Below are positions 44,329 to 51,650 of a stretch of DNA of 64,000 nucleotides, in pieces. Each line of letters opens with the position of its first letter. The stretch's first letter is position 1. Made by a program: the position numbers and the translations under genes. The stretch is from Mesorhizobium waimense (GTDB taxonomy: Bacteria; Pseudomonadota; Alphaproteobacteria; Rhizobiales; Rhizobiaceae): assembly GCF_003601975.1 (NCBI RefSeq), contig NZ_QZWZ01000010.1:62001-126000 (forward strand). Direction: 5' to 3'. The notes beneath the pieces were generated by a model. It worked only from the letters and a program-made list of their open reading frames with translations. It ran no database searches and was not told the DNA's origin.

Positions 44329-45084
44329 ATGAAAATGATTAAATACGTCGTAGCCGCGTTGACGATCGTGATTGCAATCGGGCCTGCCTCGGCTCTTGAC
44401 ACAAGTATAGGCGGCAAGGTCGGCGGTCTCGGAGTCGATGCTGGAGTGAGCGCCGGTTCGCAAGGCGCATCTGTGGGAGTGGGTGCGAGCGTCGGCGGTC
44501 TCGGAGTCGATGCTGGAGGGAGCGCCGGTTCGCAAGGCGCATCTGTGGGAGTGGGTGCGAGCGTCGGCGGTCTCGGAGTCGATGCTGGAGTGAGCCCCGG
44601 TTCGCAAGGCGCATCTAAGGGAGTGGGTGCGAGCGTCGGCGCAGGTGCCGGCGATGATCCGTCCGCCGAGAACCAATCGGCTACCGCTCCCGGTAGTCCG
44701 GCCTCAGTCACGACAGCCACTGCCCCTGCCAAGACCGCAAAGCAATCGGTGGTCCTGCCACCCATTCTCAGGCCTTCCAAAGCCGGTCAGGGCCACTCCA
44801 CCAAGGGGTATCCCTTTGGATCTCTGCGACCACTGAAAGGAAAACCCGGTACGCCAGCTGCGGTCGTGCGAACCTGCCGTGCGGCGATCATATCCGCTGC
44901 CGCGCCGCTTGGCGCCGTCCGTGTCCAGGCCGTAAGCGCAGGTGCCTTGCGCCAACGTCGAGGCGCACTGACGGCGCCGATCGAGGTGCGAATAGACTAC
45001 ACAAGAAAAGATGGCATCGAAGTCCGGCGCGCACACGTCGATTGTCGCCTCGATGCGGCGGGCAGGGTCATTGCAATAGTATAG
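44329..45084 (+). CDS. Secreted Gly/Ser-rich repeat protein (251 aa), unknown function
   Basis: A strong AGGAGGAG site precedes the ATG. The signal peptide (MKMIKYVVAALTIVIAIGPA, cleavage near ASALD) is followed by three tandem 24-residue repeats (VGGLGVDAGVSAGSQGAS plus VGVGAS), then a Pro/Ala/Thr linker. A C-terminal domain of about 75 residues follows, with a Cys in RTCRAAI and another in HVDCRLDAAG. The C-terminal domain recalls uncharacterised rhizobial proteins. Repeat-rich exported proteins often form surface or matrix structures; that is inference only. Confidence 0.72.
   Translation: MKMIKYVVAALTIVIAIGPASALDTSIGGKVGGLGVDAGVSAGSQGASVGVGASVGGLGVDAGGSAGSQGASVGVGASVGGLGVDAGVSPGSQGASKGVGASVGAGAGDDPSAENQSATAPGSPASVTTATAPAKTAKQSVVLPPILRPSKAGQGHSTKGYPFGSLRPLKGKPGTPAAVVRTCRAAIISAAAPLGAVRVQAVSAGALRQRRGALTAPIEVRIDYTRKDGIEVRRAHVDCRLDAAGRVIAIV
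44419..44634 (+). repeat. Three tandem 72-base in-frame repeats
   Basis: Units at 44419-44490, 44491-44562 and 44563-44634 differ by only a few bases, including GTG/GGG and CTGTGG/CTAAGG changes. A partial unit GTCGGCG follows. Each encodes 24 residues of the secreted repeat protein. Near-identity suggests recent expansion or homogenisation. Confidence 0.95.
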
Positions 45085-45104
45085 CACCAAGTACACGGCG
45101 CCGA

Positions 45105-45237
45105 AGGGGATGTAGCGGCCGGCGACGCAAATGGGTCAAGCCGGGGCTGATAGGCCGTGTGAAGCACCTACGGGGCGAGGAAGACCTGCGGCACGCGTCG
45201 CTGCAGGATTTCCGAGAGGAACCGGATAAAAAGCCCC
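45105..45237 (+). pseudogene. ATP-dependent DNA ligase C-terminal remnant
   Basis: An open frame here encodes WVKPGLIGRVKHLRGEEDLR followed by HASLQDFREEPDK. This matches the end of the OB domain of LigD/LigC-type ATP-dependent ligases (WVxPxLVAxVxF...LRHxxxxGxRED). Nothing upstream in the frame resembles the adenylation domain. It is a short scar within the accessory patch. Bounds are approximate. Confidence 0.45.
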
Positions 45238-45258
45238 TGCAACCAAGCTCAACAAACG

Positions 45259-45477
45259 CTAATCGATCCGCTTGAAGCGGCCCTTCTCGATGCGAAATAC
45301 TCCGGTGTTTCCGCCTTGCTTCTCAAAGTCGGTTTGTAGCTCATCCCAGGTGCCAAGGTACTCCCCACAATCATCGCAAAAAATCGGCGTGTCTGGACGA
45401 GCGTCAGCAGGAATTCTCAGCCTTATGGTGAGGCAGTATGGGCATTCCAGCTTATGATTGAGGAATTTCGGTAGCAT
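45259..45477 (-). CDS. Small zinc-ribbon protein (72 aa)
   Basis: The protein has two Cys pairs, CPYCLTIRL and FCDDCGEYLG, about 20 residues apart. They suit a zinc ribbon, and a C-terminal basic stretch IEKGRFKRID follows. No strong ribosome site is seen before the ATG. No family name can be given; such proteins occur as uncharacterised ORFs in rhizobial accessory DNA. Confidence 0.55.
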   Translation of the reverse strand: MLPKFLNHKLECPYCLTIRLRIPADARPDTPIFCDDCGEYLGTWDELQTDFEKQGGNTGVFRIEKGRFKRID

Positions 45478-45833
45478 TTCGCCTGCAACACTTCACCCTC
45501 TGCCTGATTTTGGCAAGATGGGTATTGATGGAGGTTTTGGGGACTCAAACCCACCTGCGGAGGGCAATCAGACTTCAGTCGCATCAAGGCAGGGACCGTG
45601 GTCGCAGGGGCGGAACGAACGCATCTAAGCGGCGTTTGGCCAATACCGGCCGCTCCCGCTAACTGAAAGCGGTTGAGCGCAGGGCAGAGGCTCCGGCGCC
45701 CCGATGGGAGGTATCGCGCTGGAGCCTTTTGCTGGGGGCCCACCAAAAGGAAGACCGGCCAGGCCCTTGCCAACGCCACCGGTTTCAGGAATATAATCCT
45801 TCGTTGCGGCGAACCCCTTCAACGGAGATCGCC
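45478..45833. other. Intergenic region in the accessory patch
   Basis: This 356-base gap lies between divergent small zinc-ribbon genes and must hold their promoters. Weak frames on the minus strand (45423-45779 and 45625-45822) have no supporting motif or ribosome site. No RNA structure stands out. Confidence 0.45.
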
Positions 45834-46124
45834 ATGCCCCAAAAGACCCTCGCCGACACCTTGGCCGCCCACGAAACGGTCTATGTCAATTGCGGTCACC
45901 CAAAGTGCTGCAAGTCGACAATGCTCGATATCGCAGCGCTGACCGAAAGGCTCGGGCCCGATCACGGTTCGATGCATCAGGATTTGGTCGGCCTCTTTGG
46001 CTGCTCAAAATGCAAGGCCGAGGGACGCGACCGCCGCCCGGTGTTCTTCACCTGCATTCCCGACTACCAAGGCCAGCAACGAGAGCGGAACCGCACCTGG
46101 AAGCCTACTTTCGAGAAGCGCTAA
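45834..46124 (+). CDS. Small Cys-rich zinc-ribbon-like protein (96 aa)
   Basis: The protein carries CGHPKCCKSTMLDIAALTER and later FGCSKCKAEGRDRRP, two Cys clusters spaced for a zinc site, plus a lone Cys in FFTCIPDYQG. CGGAG lies 7 bases before the ATG. It resembles small uncharacterised rhizobial proteins with a DNA- or RNA-binding look, but no family is recognised. Confidence 0.6.
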   Translation: MPQKTLADTLAAHETVYVNCGHPKCCKSTMLDIAALTERLGPDHGSMHQDLVGLFGCSKCKAEGRDRRPVFFTCIPDYQGQQRERNRTWKPTFEKR

Positions 46125-46251
46125 CGAAAAAGGACGTAGGCGCCCAGGCTGGCCATAAGCAGGCAGGCGGCCATTCCGACCATGTCCCGCTGCCTCTAGC
46201 GCCAGACGGCGCAGGCAAGCATCGTGGCGGCGATGGTGGCGACGTAGAGAG

Positions 46252-46440
46252 CTACTGCCAAAGCCGCGTCACAACGCGCGAGCCTAGCTGTCTGATTATC
46301 ACCCCAAGAGCGAGTGTGATTGAGCCGAACCCGAACGCACAGACGGAAAGGATCTCGTGAATTACGGTCTTGGCTACACCAAGTGTCACAAAGCCTGCCA
46401 GCATCTCCAATAAGCCGAGCAGTATGATTAGAACCCCCAT
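46252..46440 (-). CDS. Small two-span membrane protein (62 aa)
   Basis: Two hydrophobic helices (MGVLIILLGLLEMLAGFVTL; LSVCAFGFGSITLALGVII) are separated by a short polar loop, and the basic tail is RQLGSRVVTRLWQ. A good GGGAGGGG site precedes the ATG. Function unknown. Confidence 0.6.
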   Translation of the reverse strand: MGVLIILLGLLEMLAGFVTLGVAKTVIHEILSVCAFGFGSITLALGVIIRQLGSRVVTRLWQ

Positions 46441-46533
46441 TTTGCCCCTCCCTTTTCCCCGGCGACAAGCATGCGCTTGGGCAAAGCTTTGGTCAAATCA
46501 GAGGGAACACGCGCGGGAGGCTACTCACTGGCC

Positions 46534-46698
46534 TCAACCTGCCAGCGCGCGACCGACTGCTATCCCAATTCCAATCGCCAAGCCGGTAGCGGGTTTTCCG
46601 CCCATGTCTATGGCAATGGCGCCGACAGTGATGCGCCAGGCTTTGCCTGGTTGCGCGATGGCCTTTGAGAGTTCATCGAAGATACGATCGTGCTTCAT
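46534..46698 (-). CDS. Possible small membrane protein (54 aa)
   Basis: The frame begins MKHDRIFDELSKAIAQPGKA and ends in a Gly/Ala/Ile-rich hydrophobic stretch (GLAIGIGIAVGRALAG). The start has only a weak AGAAG site. Composition is protein-like, with a charged N-terminus and a hydrophobic end, but coding is unproven. Confidence 0.4.
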   Translation of the reverse strand: MKHDRIFDELSKAIAQPGKAWRITVGAIAIDMGGKPATGLAIGIGIAVGRALAG

Positions 46699-46798
46699 GG
46701 TACTTCTTGTATTACTCAGATATGCATGGATTACACAAAATAGCGGTGGAGTCCATATTAGACCTTAAAAGCTTTCCTCGAAGACACAATAGAAAACG

Positions 46799-46843
46799 AC
46801 TAGGCGTTTTCACATGTTTTTACTTATCAAACTAGGCGTTTTC
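46799..46843. repeat. Two 13-base direct repeats in an AT-rich gap
   Basis: ACTAGGCGTTTTC occurs at 46799-46811 and 46831-46843, spaced 32 bases, about three helical turns. The first copy is preceded by GAAAACG, making a small dyad. The surrounding 46740-46870 is much more AT-rich than the window. Possible regulator sites or a promoter region. Confidence 0.5.
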
Positions 46844-46920
46844 GCAATTTATTGAACGTGTCGCGCCCCGTTGCAGTCGCAATCAAAACTCCTTACTGTT
46901 GAGTTGGCGCGTCGGATCGG

Positions 46921-47223
46921 ATGCGCTGGTTGTCGGGAGAACCGATTGTCGACGCTTCGGCGATCGTGGCGCGTTCTGGCGTGGTAACTGGAACGCGCCT
47001 TCTACCTGCAGATGGTCAAATCGTAAGCCAGATCTTGCTACAATCCCCTATGGCCGTCCGAATAGCGGTTCTCCTGGCGCTTCTGTTCGCCTTCGCCTAC
47101 GGATTCGCAAAACTCGTGGAACGTGATGGCAGTGTTGGCGATCCGCCCTCTACGTGTGAGGAATGGTCAAACCCTGATTGCCCAGACCCGGACGCGCCGC
47201 CGGTAGATCCCCCATCAGAGTGA
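46921..47223 (+). CDS. Possible small membrane protein with acidic Pro/Cys tail
   Basis: This 100-codon frame has one membrane segment (MAVRIAVLLALLFAFAYGFA) and a tail rich in Asp/Pro with two Cys (STCEEWSNPDCPDPDAPP). An internal ATG at 47050, just before the membrane segment, is the more natural start. No good SD is seen for either. Function unknown. Confidence 0.4.
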   Translation: MRWLSGEPIVDASAIVARSGVVTGTRLLPADGQIVSQILLQSPMAVRIAVLLALLFAFAYGFAKLVERDGSVGDPPSTCEEWSNPDCPDPDAPPVDPPSE

Positions 47224-47328
47224 GTAGGGTGCCCGCCCTACATCTCACTTCCTTTGACGACTCGGCACGTTATGTAGGCCGTTATGTATGATTGTCGTTG
47301 GCTCAACAAAAACAATAGCTTAATAACG

Positions 47329-47354
47329 GAAAACGCCGCCCGATGGGCGGCGTT
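47329..47354 (-). terminator. Rho-independent terminator of the SCP2-like gene
   Basis: A ten-base perfect stem AACGCCGCCC/GGGCGGCGTT with a GAT loop. On the minus strand it ends in TTTT. It lies 20 bases after the stop at 47375. Confidence 0.85.
47330..47350. repeat. 21-base direct repeat, right copy, bounding the accessory patch
   Basis: Identical to 42451-42471 in the same orientation. This copy is embedded in the full terminator of the SCP2-like gene, so the left copy is probably the derived one. Confidence 0.75.
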
Positions 47355-47374
47355 CTATCTTGATCTGGAGTGGA

Positions 47375-47659
47375 TCAGCCGAGCAGCTGGCTGAGCGCCA
47401 TGGCGACCGTCATGTCGCCCTCGACCTTGATCTTGCCGGACATGAAAGCCATGGTCGGGTTCAGGTCGCCGGCAATGAGCGAGTCCAGATCGTCGAGTGA
47501 GAGCTTCACGGTGCAATCGGTTGGTGCGTCGGTGGTCGAGATGGTCGCGCCGTCGATGACGATGACGCCGTCGCTGCCCGTGTCGAACTTCACCGAGTGC
47601 TCGAAACCGGCGCTTGCCACGCGCGACTTGATCCGGTCGGCAATCTCCTGAACGCCCAT
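47375..47659 (-). CDS. SCP2 sterol-binding domain protein (94 aa)
   Basis: The protein is a single SCP2-like domain: FDTGSDGVIVIDGATIS, CTVKLSLDDLDSLIAGDL, PTMAFMSGKIKVEGDM. Such small SCP2 proteins bind lipids or act as carriers; the role in rhizobia is unclear. GAGGAG precedes the ATG at 47659. A clear terminator follows. Confidence 0.88.
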   Translation of the reverse strand: MGVQEIADRIKSRVASAGFEHSVKFDTGSDGVIVIDGATISTTDAPTDCTVKLSLDDLDSLIAGDLNPTMAFMSGKIKVEGDMTVAMALSQLLG

Positions 47660-47826
47660 GGCTGTTCTCCTCGTCTGGTTGCGTTGATGCGCATATAGCT
47701 TCGAGTTGACGTTTACGTCAACGCGGTTGGCATGCGTCATCTTGGTTTCGGCCCGGATATGTGAGGCGCCATCTGAGCTTTCGCCCGAAACCAGAAGAGC
47801 GCGCGGCCGAGCCGCCTTGCGGCAGG

Positions 47827-48348
47827 TCAATGTGCCGCGGGAGCCTTGGGCGGTTCTGTCGCTGTCTCACCGTCATTTTTGCGCCGGCGCATGGCGTTGT
47901 CGCGGATCTCGTCCTTGGTCAGGAAGTTGACCTGGTCGATCAGCACATCATGCACCAGCTCGACGCCGACGCGCGCATTGACGGTTTCACGGATGGCGTT
48001 GCGGAACGCGTCGAGGTCGATCGTTTCCTTCTTGGTGAAGTCGATCTGCGGATTGCCATAGAGGTAGGAATAGACCTGGTCGGTCATCAGCGTGCCGGCC
48101 GGGATCGACAGTTTCTTTATCTCGGCGGGTTCGACCGTGTAGACGAGCTTGGTCAGAAAGTAGCCGTCGATCCGGGAATCGCGGATCAGCGGCACCGAGA
48201 TCATGTCGGTCTTGACGTAGTCGAGACCGCCCAGCATCGGCTTGGGCGTCTCGCCGACGCCTTTTTCGCCGGCCACCTGGAACGAGTAGAACACCGCGCC
48301 GAGCGTGGCGGCGCAGATCCAGATCGCGGCGGCGATGAATTTGATCAC
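47827..48348 (-). CDS. Membrane-anchored protein in the flagellar locus (173 aa)
   Basis: One N-terminal membrane segment (FIAAAIWICAATLGAVFYSF) is followed by a periplasmic domain with PLIRDSRIDGYFLTKLVYTV, resembling FliL-like inner-membrane proteins in layout but without a clear match. It lies after flgJ and a FlgN-like gene on the same strand, so it is likely in the flagellar operon. Exact role unknown. Confidence 0.6.
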   Translation of the reverse strand: MIKFIAAAIWICAATLGAVFYSFQVAGEKGVGETPKPMLGGLDYVKTDMISVPLIRDSRIDGYFLTKLVYTVEPAEIKKLSIPAGTLMTDQVYSYLYGNPQIDFTKKETIDLDAFRNAIRETVNARVGVELVHDVLIDQVNFLTKDEIRDNAMRRRKNDGETATEPPKAPAAH

Positions 48349-48382
48349 CTGCTGTTTCCTCGCGCGGTTCTTCCGCCCGCTG

Positions 48383-48805
48383 TCACGCTCTCGCCCAGCC
48401 GAATTCGCCGGCCGAATAGGTGCCGTCGGCTTCGGCGCGCTGGATGGCGTTCTTCAAAAGACTGGCGACCTCGTTGACGGCATTGAGATGAGCGAGGATC
48501 GCCGCCTCGTTCCGCGCCAGCTTCTGGCGCAGCCGCGTCAACCCCTCGCGGTGCTGCTCCAGGAATTCGACCTCGTTGCCGCCCTTGATGGCGCGGGTCA
48601 GCTCATAGAGGTAGCGGCTCTTGCGGGCGTTCGACGCCTTGAGGTCGAAACCGGTGCCGGTGCGGATGCCCGCCGTCTCTTCGTCGACCGCTTCCTCGAT
48701 GCGGCCGATGATGGCGGCAAGGTTCCCGGGGCGCGCGAAGGGGATCGGCGCATCAGGCGCGACCGTGCGGGCAGGCAGATTGGAGAAGTCCGATTTGTCG
48801 GCCAT
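48383..48805 (-). CDS. FlgN-like flagellar protein
   Basis: The 140-residue, mostly helical protein has IIGRIEEAVDEETAGIRTG, YLYELTRAIKGGN, LRQKLARNEAAILAHLNAVN. This helical layout resembles FlgN-type export chaperones for hook-associated proteins. The start MADKSDF at 48805 lies 8 bases after the flgJ stop. FlgN is a suggestion from position and fold pattern. Confidence 0.55.
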   Translation of the reverse strand: MADKSDFSNLPARTVAPDAPIPFARPGNLAAIIGRIEEAVDEETAGIRTGTGFDLKASNARKSRYLYELTRAIKGGNEVEFLEQHREGLTRLRQKLARNEAAILAHLNAVNEVASLLKNAIQRAEADGTYSAGEFGWARA

Positions 48806-48813
48806 GTAGGTCC

Positions 48814-49383
48814 CTAGATTTTGATATCTGTTTTTATGGTTGTCTCGTCGCCGGTCATCGACCGCGCGGCCTGGCGCTGCAATTCCTGGACCATGGAGGT
48901 CGACAGCCGGGTCTGCTGGTCGATCTCGGCCTTGTCCGGGCCGCCCGAAACGGGACCGACGGGCACCATGCGCTTGCCGTCCATGTAGTGGTCGGCCAGC
49001 AGCGATTTGGCGATGCCGATGCCGCCGCGCGCGGCCATGACATCGGCCATGTGCTCGGCGAGCTGCGATTTCCACATGTCGCCGGCCAGGCCTTTGCCGT
49101 AAACGCCCTCGGTGTCCTTGGGCATCATGTTCTGGATGAAGGTCTGTAGCACCATCGCCTCGAAGCGCTGGAATTTTTCCGCCGGGTTGGTCGCCCCGGC
49201 TGCGTCAGCCGTGGCGCGCGACAGGATCGAGCCGGCACCAGCCGAAGCGGCAGTATCGACCGAAAAGGTTCCCGAAACGCCGCCGGCCCGCTTCGCCAGC
49301 GCCGTGCGGGCGGCTTCGATGTCCGCCGGTTCGACTGCGCGGGCAACATCCAGAACGATGTCGCTGGGTGGAGAAATGGCCAA
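48814..49383 (-). CDS. flgJ: Rod-binding protein, FlgJ N-terminal type
   Basis: The 189-residue protein contains the rod-binding domain: FQRFEAMVLQTFIQNMMPKD, the conserved GDMWKSQLAEHMADVMAARG and IAKSLLADHY. The muramidase domain of enterobacterial FlgJ is absent, as is normal in alphaproteobacteria. The TTG start at 49383 is proposed because the family begins MAISPPSD-like; there is only an AAGGCGGA site upstream. The next upstream gene, DUF924, ends at 49469. FlgJ caps rod assembly in the periplasm. Confidence 0.82.
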   Translation of the reverse strand: MAISPPSDIVLDVARAVEPADIEAARTALAKRAGGVSGTFSVDTAASAGAGSILSRATADAAGATNPAEKFQRFEAMVLQTFIQNMMPKDTEGVYGKGLAGDMWKSQLAEHMADVMAARGGIGIAKSLLADHYMDGKRMVPVGPVSGGPDKAEIDQQTRLSTSMVQELQRQAARSMTGDETTIKTDIKI

Positions 49384-49468
49384 GAAGGTCCGCCTTTTGC
49401 CCGTTTTCGTCTCAGGACAATGCCCCAACAAGCTTGCGGCAGGCTTGCGAAGAGAGCCGATGCCCTTG

Positions 49469-50065
49469 TCAGCCAGCGAAGCCGCCTTCATCGAGAAAGC
49501 ATTGCTCCTCCGGCCGCATGGCGCGGCCGAGGATCGGGTTGCGATGGGGGAAGCGTCCAAACCGCCTGATGATGTCGCGGTGGTGTTCGGCGCGCTCCAG
49601 GTTTGGTCCGCCGGTCTCGCCGGCCAGCGCCACCGAGCGGTCCTGGTCGGCGAGGCTCTCGGAATGGGCGAAGGGCAGCCTCAAGAACAGCTGCCAGGTC
49701 GGGTGCACGTCGTGCTCGAAACCCGCATCGATGGCGTCGGCCGCGATGCGGCGAGCCTTCTCGTCGGTCGCATACATGCGCGGCGTGCCGCGAAAGGCGT
49801 TGCGTGGGAACTGGTCGAGCAGCACCAGCAGCGCCAGAGCGCCGTATGGTGTCGTCGCCCAGCCGTCGCAGTCGCCGCGTGCCGCCGCCTCGTGCAACGG
49901 CAGGAAGCGGTCGCGAAAGACGCGGTCGAATTCCGCGTCCTTGGCGAACCATGCGGTGGGGCCCACCAGCCACCAGAAGTCGACGACTTCGGCGGCTTCG
50001 TGCGGCACATTTTCGAGCCCGGACGAAGCGGCCCGGTCCTGGGTCATGATCGCTGCCATGGTCAT
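49469..50065 (-). CDS. DUF924 family protein
   Basis: The 198-residue protein has the DUF924 hallmarks VVDFWWLVGPTAWFAKDAEF, LLVLLDQFPRNAFRGTPRMY, LFLRLPFAHSE and HRDIIRRFGRFPHRN. It is a TPR-like helical fold of unknown function. Its ATG overlaps the stop of the upstream NmrA-like gene (ATGA), implying coupled translation. It separates flgJ from the rest of the flagellar cluster. Confidence 0.88.
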   Translation of the reverse strand: MTMAAIMTQDRAASSGLENVPHEAAEVVDFWWLVGPTAWFAKDAEFDRVFRDRFLPLHEAAARGDCDGWATTPYGALALLVLLDQFPRNAFRGTPRMYATDEKARRIAADAIDAGFEHDVHPTWQLFLRLPFAHSESLADQDRSVALAGETGGPNLERAEHHRDIIRRFGRFPHRNPILGRAMRPEEQCFLDEGGFAG

Positions 50066-50973
50066 GCCGCCCTCACCGCGCCAGCAAGTACCGGCCAGTC
50101 CTGGGCCTTTGCCCAGTCAGCGAGCGAGGTCGGCTTGACCGGCAGCATGCCGATTGTGTCGGCGATCTCGACGGCGAACAGCATCGAGCGCTGCCGGTGC
50201 ACCCAGGCGTAGTTGGCGGCGACCTGATCGGCCGCATCCTTGCCCAGCATTGCCGTGAGGCCCGTGGCAAAGTCCGCCAACGGCACCGGATAATACTGGA
50301 CGTGGCGGCCGACAATGTCGGACAGAACATCGCCAATCTGCTGTCCGGTGAGCGCCTCGGGGCCGCCAATGTCGAAACTCGCGCCGGCAAGCTCCGGCCG
50401 GCGCATTGCCTCGATCACATAGGCCGCCATGTCTTCCCATGAGATCCAGGATGTCCGAAAGTCCGACGGCAGCGGATAGGCGAACACGCCACGGTGGACG
50501 ATCGCAGGCGCGCTCCAGGGCGCGGCGATGTTGCTCATGTAAAGCGTCGGCTTGAGGACAATCGATGGCAGGCCGGAAGCCTTCAAACGGTCGATGAGTT
50601 CGACCTTGGCGTCCATCAGCGCCGTGCCGGAATGCCTGGAAACATGACCGCTGGTGTTGAGCACCATAAGCTTGACGTCTGCCGCCAGCGCCGCATCGAT
50701 CATGTTGCGGCCGTAGCGGAGAATTTCCTTGGGGCTGGCGTTGAGCGGCAGCGTCAGGGCCACCGCATCGACGCCCAGGCAGGCGAGGCCGACACGGTCG
50801 GCATCGGCAAGGTCGCCGCGTACGATGTTGACGCCTTCGCCAAACGGGTCGGGCGAGCCTTTGCGCAAAAGGACGCGCACGGTGGCGCCCGCCGCGCGGC
50901 AGGCTTGCACGACGGCTGATCCCTGGGCGCCGCCGGCGCAGGTGACCAGAATTGAACTGGGGAAATCAGACAT
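50062..50973 (-). CDS. NmrA-like NAD(P)-binding protein
   Basis: The 303-residue atypical SDR has an N-terminal ILVTCAGGAQGSAVVQ (GxxGxxG-like) and RVLLRKGSP, with LSDIVGRHVQYYPVPLADFA later, as in NmrA/TMR proteins. Cys replaces the usual Gly in VTCAGGAQG. Such proteins act as redox sensors or reductases. The ATG at 50973 has a GAGGA site. It is translationally coupled to the DUF924 gene. Confidence 0.85.
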   Translation of the reverse strand: MSDFPSSILVTCAGGAQGSAVVQACRAAGATVRVLLRKGSPDPFGEGVNIVRGDLADADRVGLACLGVDAVALTLPLNASPKEILRYGRNMIDAALAADVKLMVLNTSGHVSRHSGTALMDAKVELIDRLKASGLPSIVLKPTLYMSNIAAPWSAPAIVHRGVFAYPLPSDFRTSWISWEDMAAYVIEAMRRPELAGASFDIGGPEALTGQQIGDVLSDIVGRHVQYYPVPLADFATGLTAMLGKDAADQVAANYAWVHRQRSMLFAVEIADTIGMLPVKPTSLADWAKAQDWPVLAGAVRAA

Positions 50974-51000
50974 TGAGTTTGCTCCTCGGTCGCGAGGTGA

Positions 51001-51032
51001 TTCCAAGCGGCGGGCGAGCCCGCCGCTTGGAA
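51001..51032. terminator. Strong symmetrical hairpin between NmrA-like and DUF680 genes
   Basis: TTCCAAGCGGCGGG (51001-51014) pairs perfectly with CCCGCCGCTTGGAA (51019-51032) around a CGAG loop. There is no T-run. It lies 33 bases after the DUF680 gene stop and probably stabilises or ends that transcript. Confidence 0.5.
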
Positions 51033-51065
51033 GTCGGATGTCGACCGTGCCGGCCGACTTTGTTG

Positions 51066-51335
51066 TCAGCGACCCCAGATGCCCTGCCCATAACCCGGTG
51101 CGGGGATATCGAAGCTCGAATTTCCCTTCTGGGCCACTGCGCTGTCGGCAGTGCCGATGCTCGCCGTGCTGCTCAGGTCGACCGAGTAGGCGCCTTCGGA
51201 CTTCATCGAATGGTGACCGGCGTTCGGATAGCTGCCGGCGCCAGGGATGTAGTCCGTGCCATAGTTGTCGCTGCCGGCAAAAGCCATGCCGGAGGCAAAC
51301 AGGAAGGTGGCAGTGGTAAGAACGATCTTCATCAT
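51066..51335 (-). CDS. DUF680-like small secreted protein (89 aa)
   Basis: The protein has a signal peptide (MMKIVLTTATFLFASGMAFA) and a mature Gly/Ser/Tyr-rich domain starting GSDNYGTDYIPGAG. This is the pattern of DUF680 proteins, found in many copies in Mesorhizobium. GGAG lies 7 bases before the first of two ATGs. Function unknown; a Mesorhizobium marker. Confidence 0.75.
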   Translation of the reverse strand: MMKIVLTTATFLFASGMAFAGSDNYGTDYIPGAGSYPNAGHHSMKSEGAYSVDLSSTASIGTADSAVAQKGNSSFDIPAPGYGQGIWGR

Positions 51336-51650
51336 TTCAATTCTCCATCTTCGAGAGTTAAACAACAGACCTCAACGCGCCGCCCGCACCGCGTTGACGA
51401 GGCCCTCTTTCTTCATGCTCTAGGCGAAACCGACCAATCGCTATCCTTCCTGGATCCGCGTCGGCAGGTTGTTCAGCGCACGTTGTCTTGGTGTGCGTGC
51501 GCTGTTCTGAGGGCTGCTTCACAGCAGCCGATATCCTCGAGAAGGCTGGTTCTCCTTTGAAGGTCGCGGCCGAGCCATCCGGCTGCGTCAACGCAGCCTG
51601 CAGGAATGGCGGCTCTTCCCGGTCGGGTGGTTAAGTTGATGCCTGGCGTC
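51336..51650. other. Intergenic region, no convincing gene
   Basis: This 315-base gap lies upstream of the DUF680 gene and after the methyltransferase stop. A 77-codon minus-strand frame (51358-51591) lacks motifs and an SD and is judged non-coding. The DUF680 promoter must lie here. Confidence 0.45.

Noticed and set aside
44419-44634. Regular repeats considered as a CRISPR array
   Set aside because: The units are directly adjacent with no spacers, are multiples of three and encode a continuous protein.
42472-47329. Accessory patch considered as a defence or toxin-antitoxin island
   Set aside because: I found no nuclease, methylase-restriction pair, toxin fold, integrase or transposase motif; only remnants and small uncharacterised proteins.
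51358-51591. 77-codon minus-strand frame upstream of the DUF680 gene
   Set aside because: No SD, no motif and low-complexity composition; judged intergenic.
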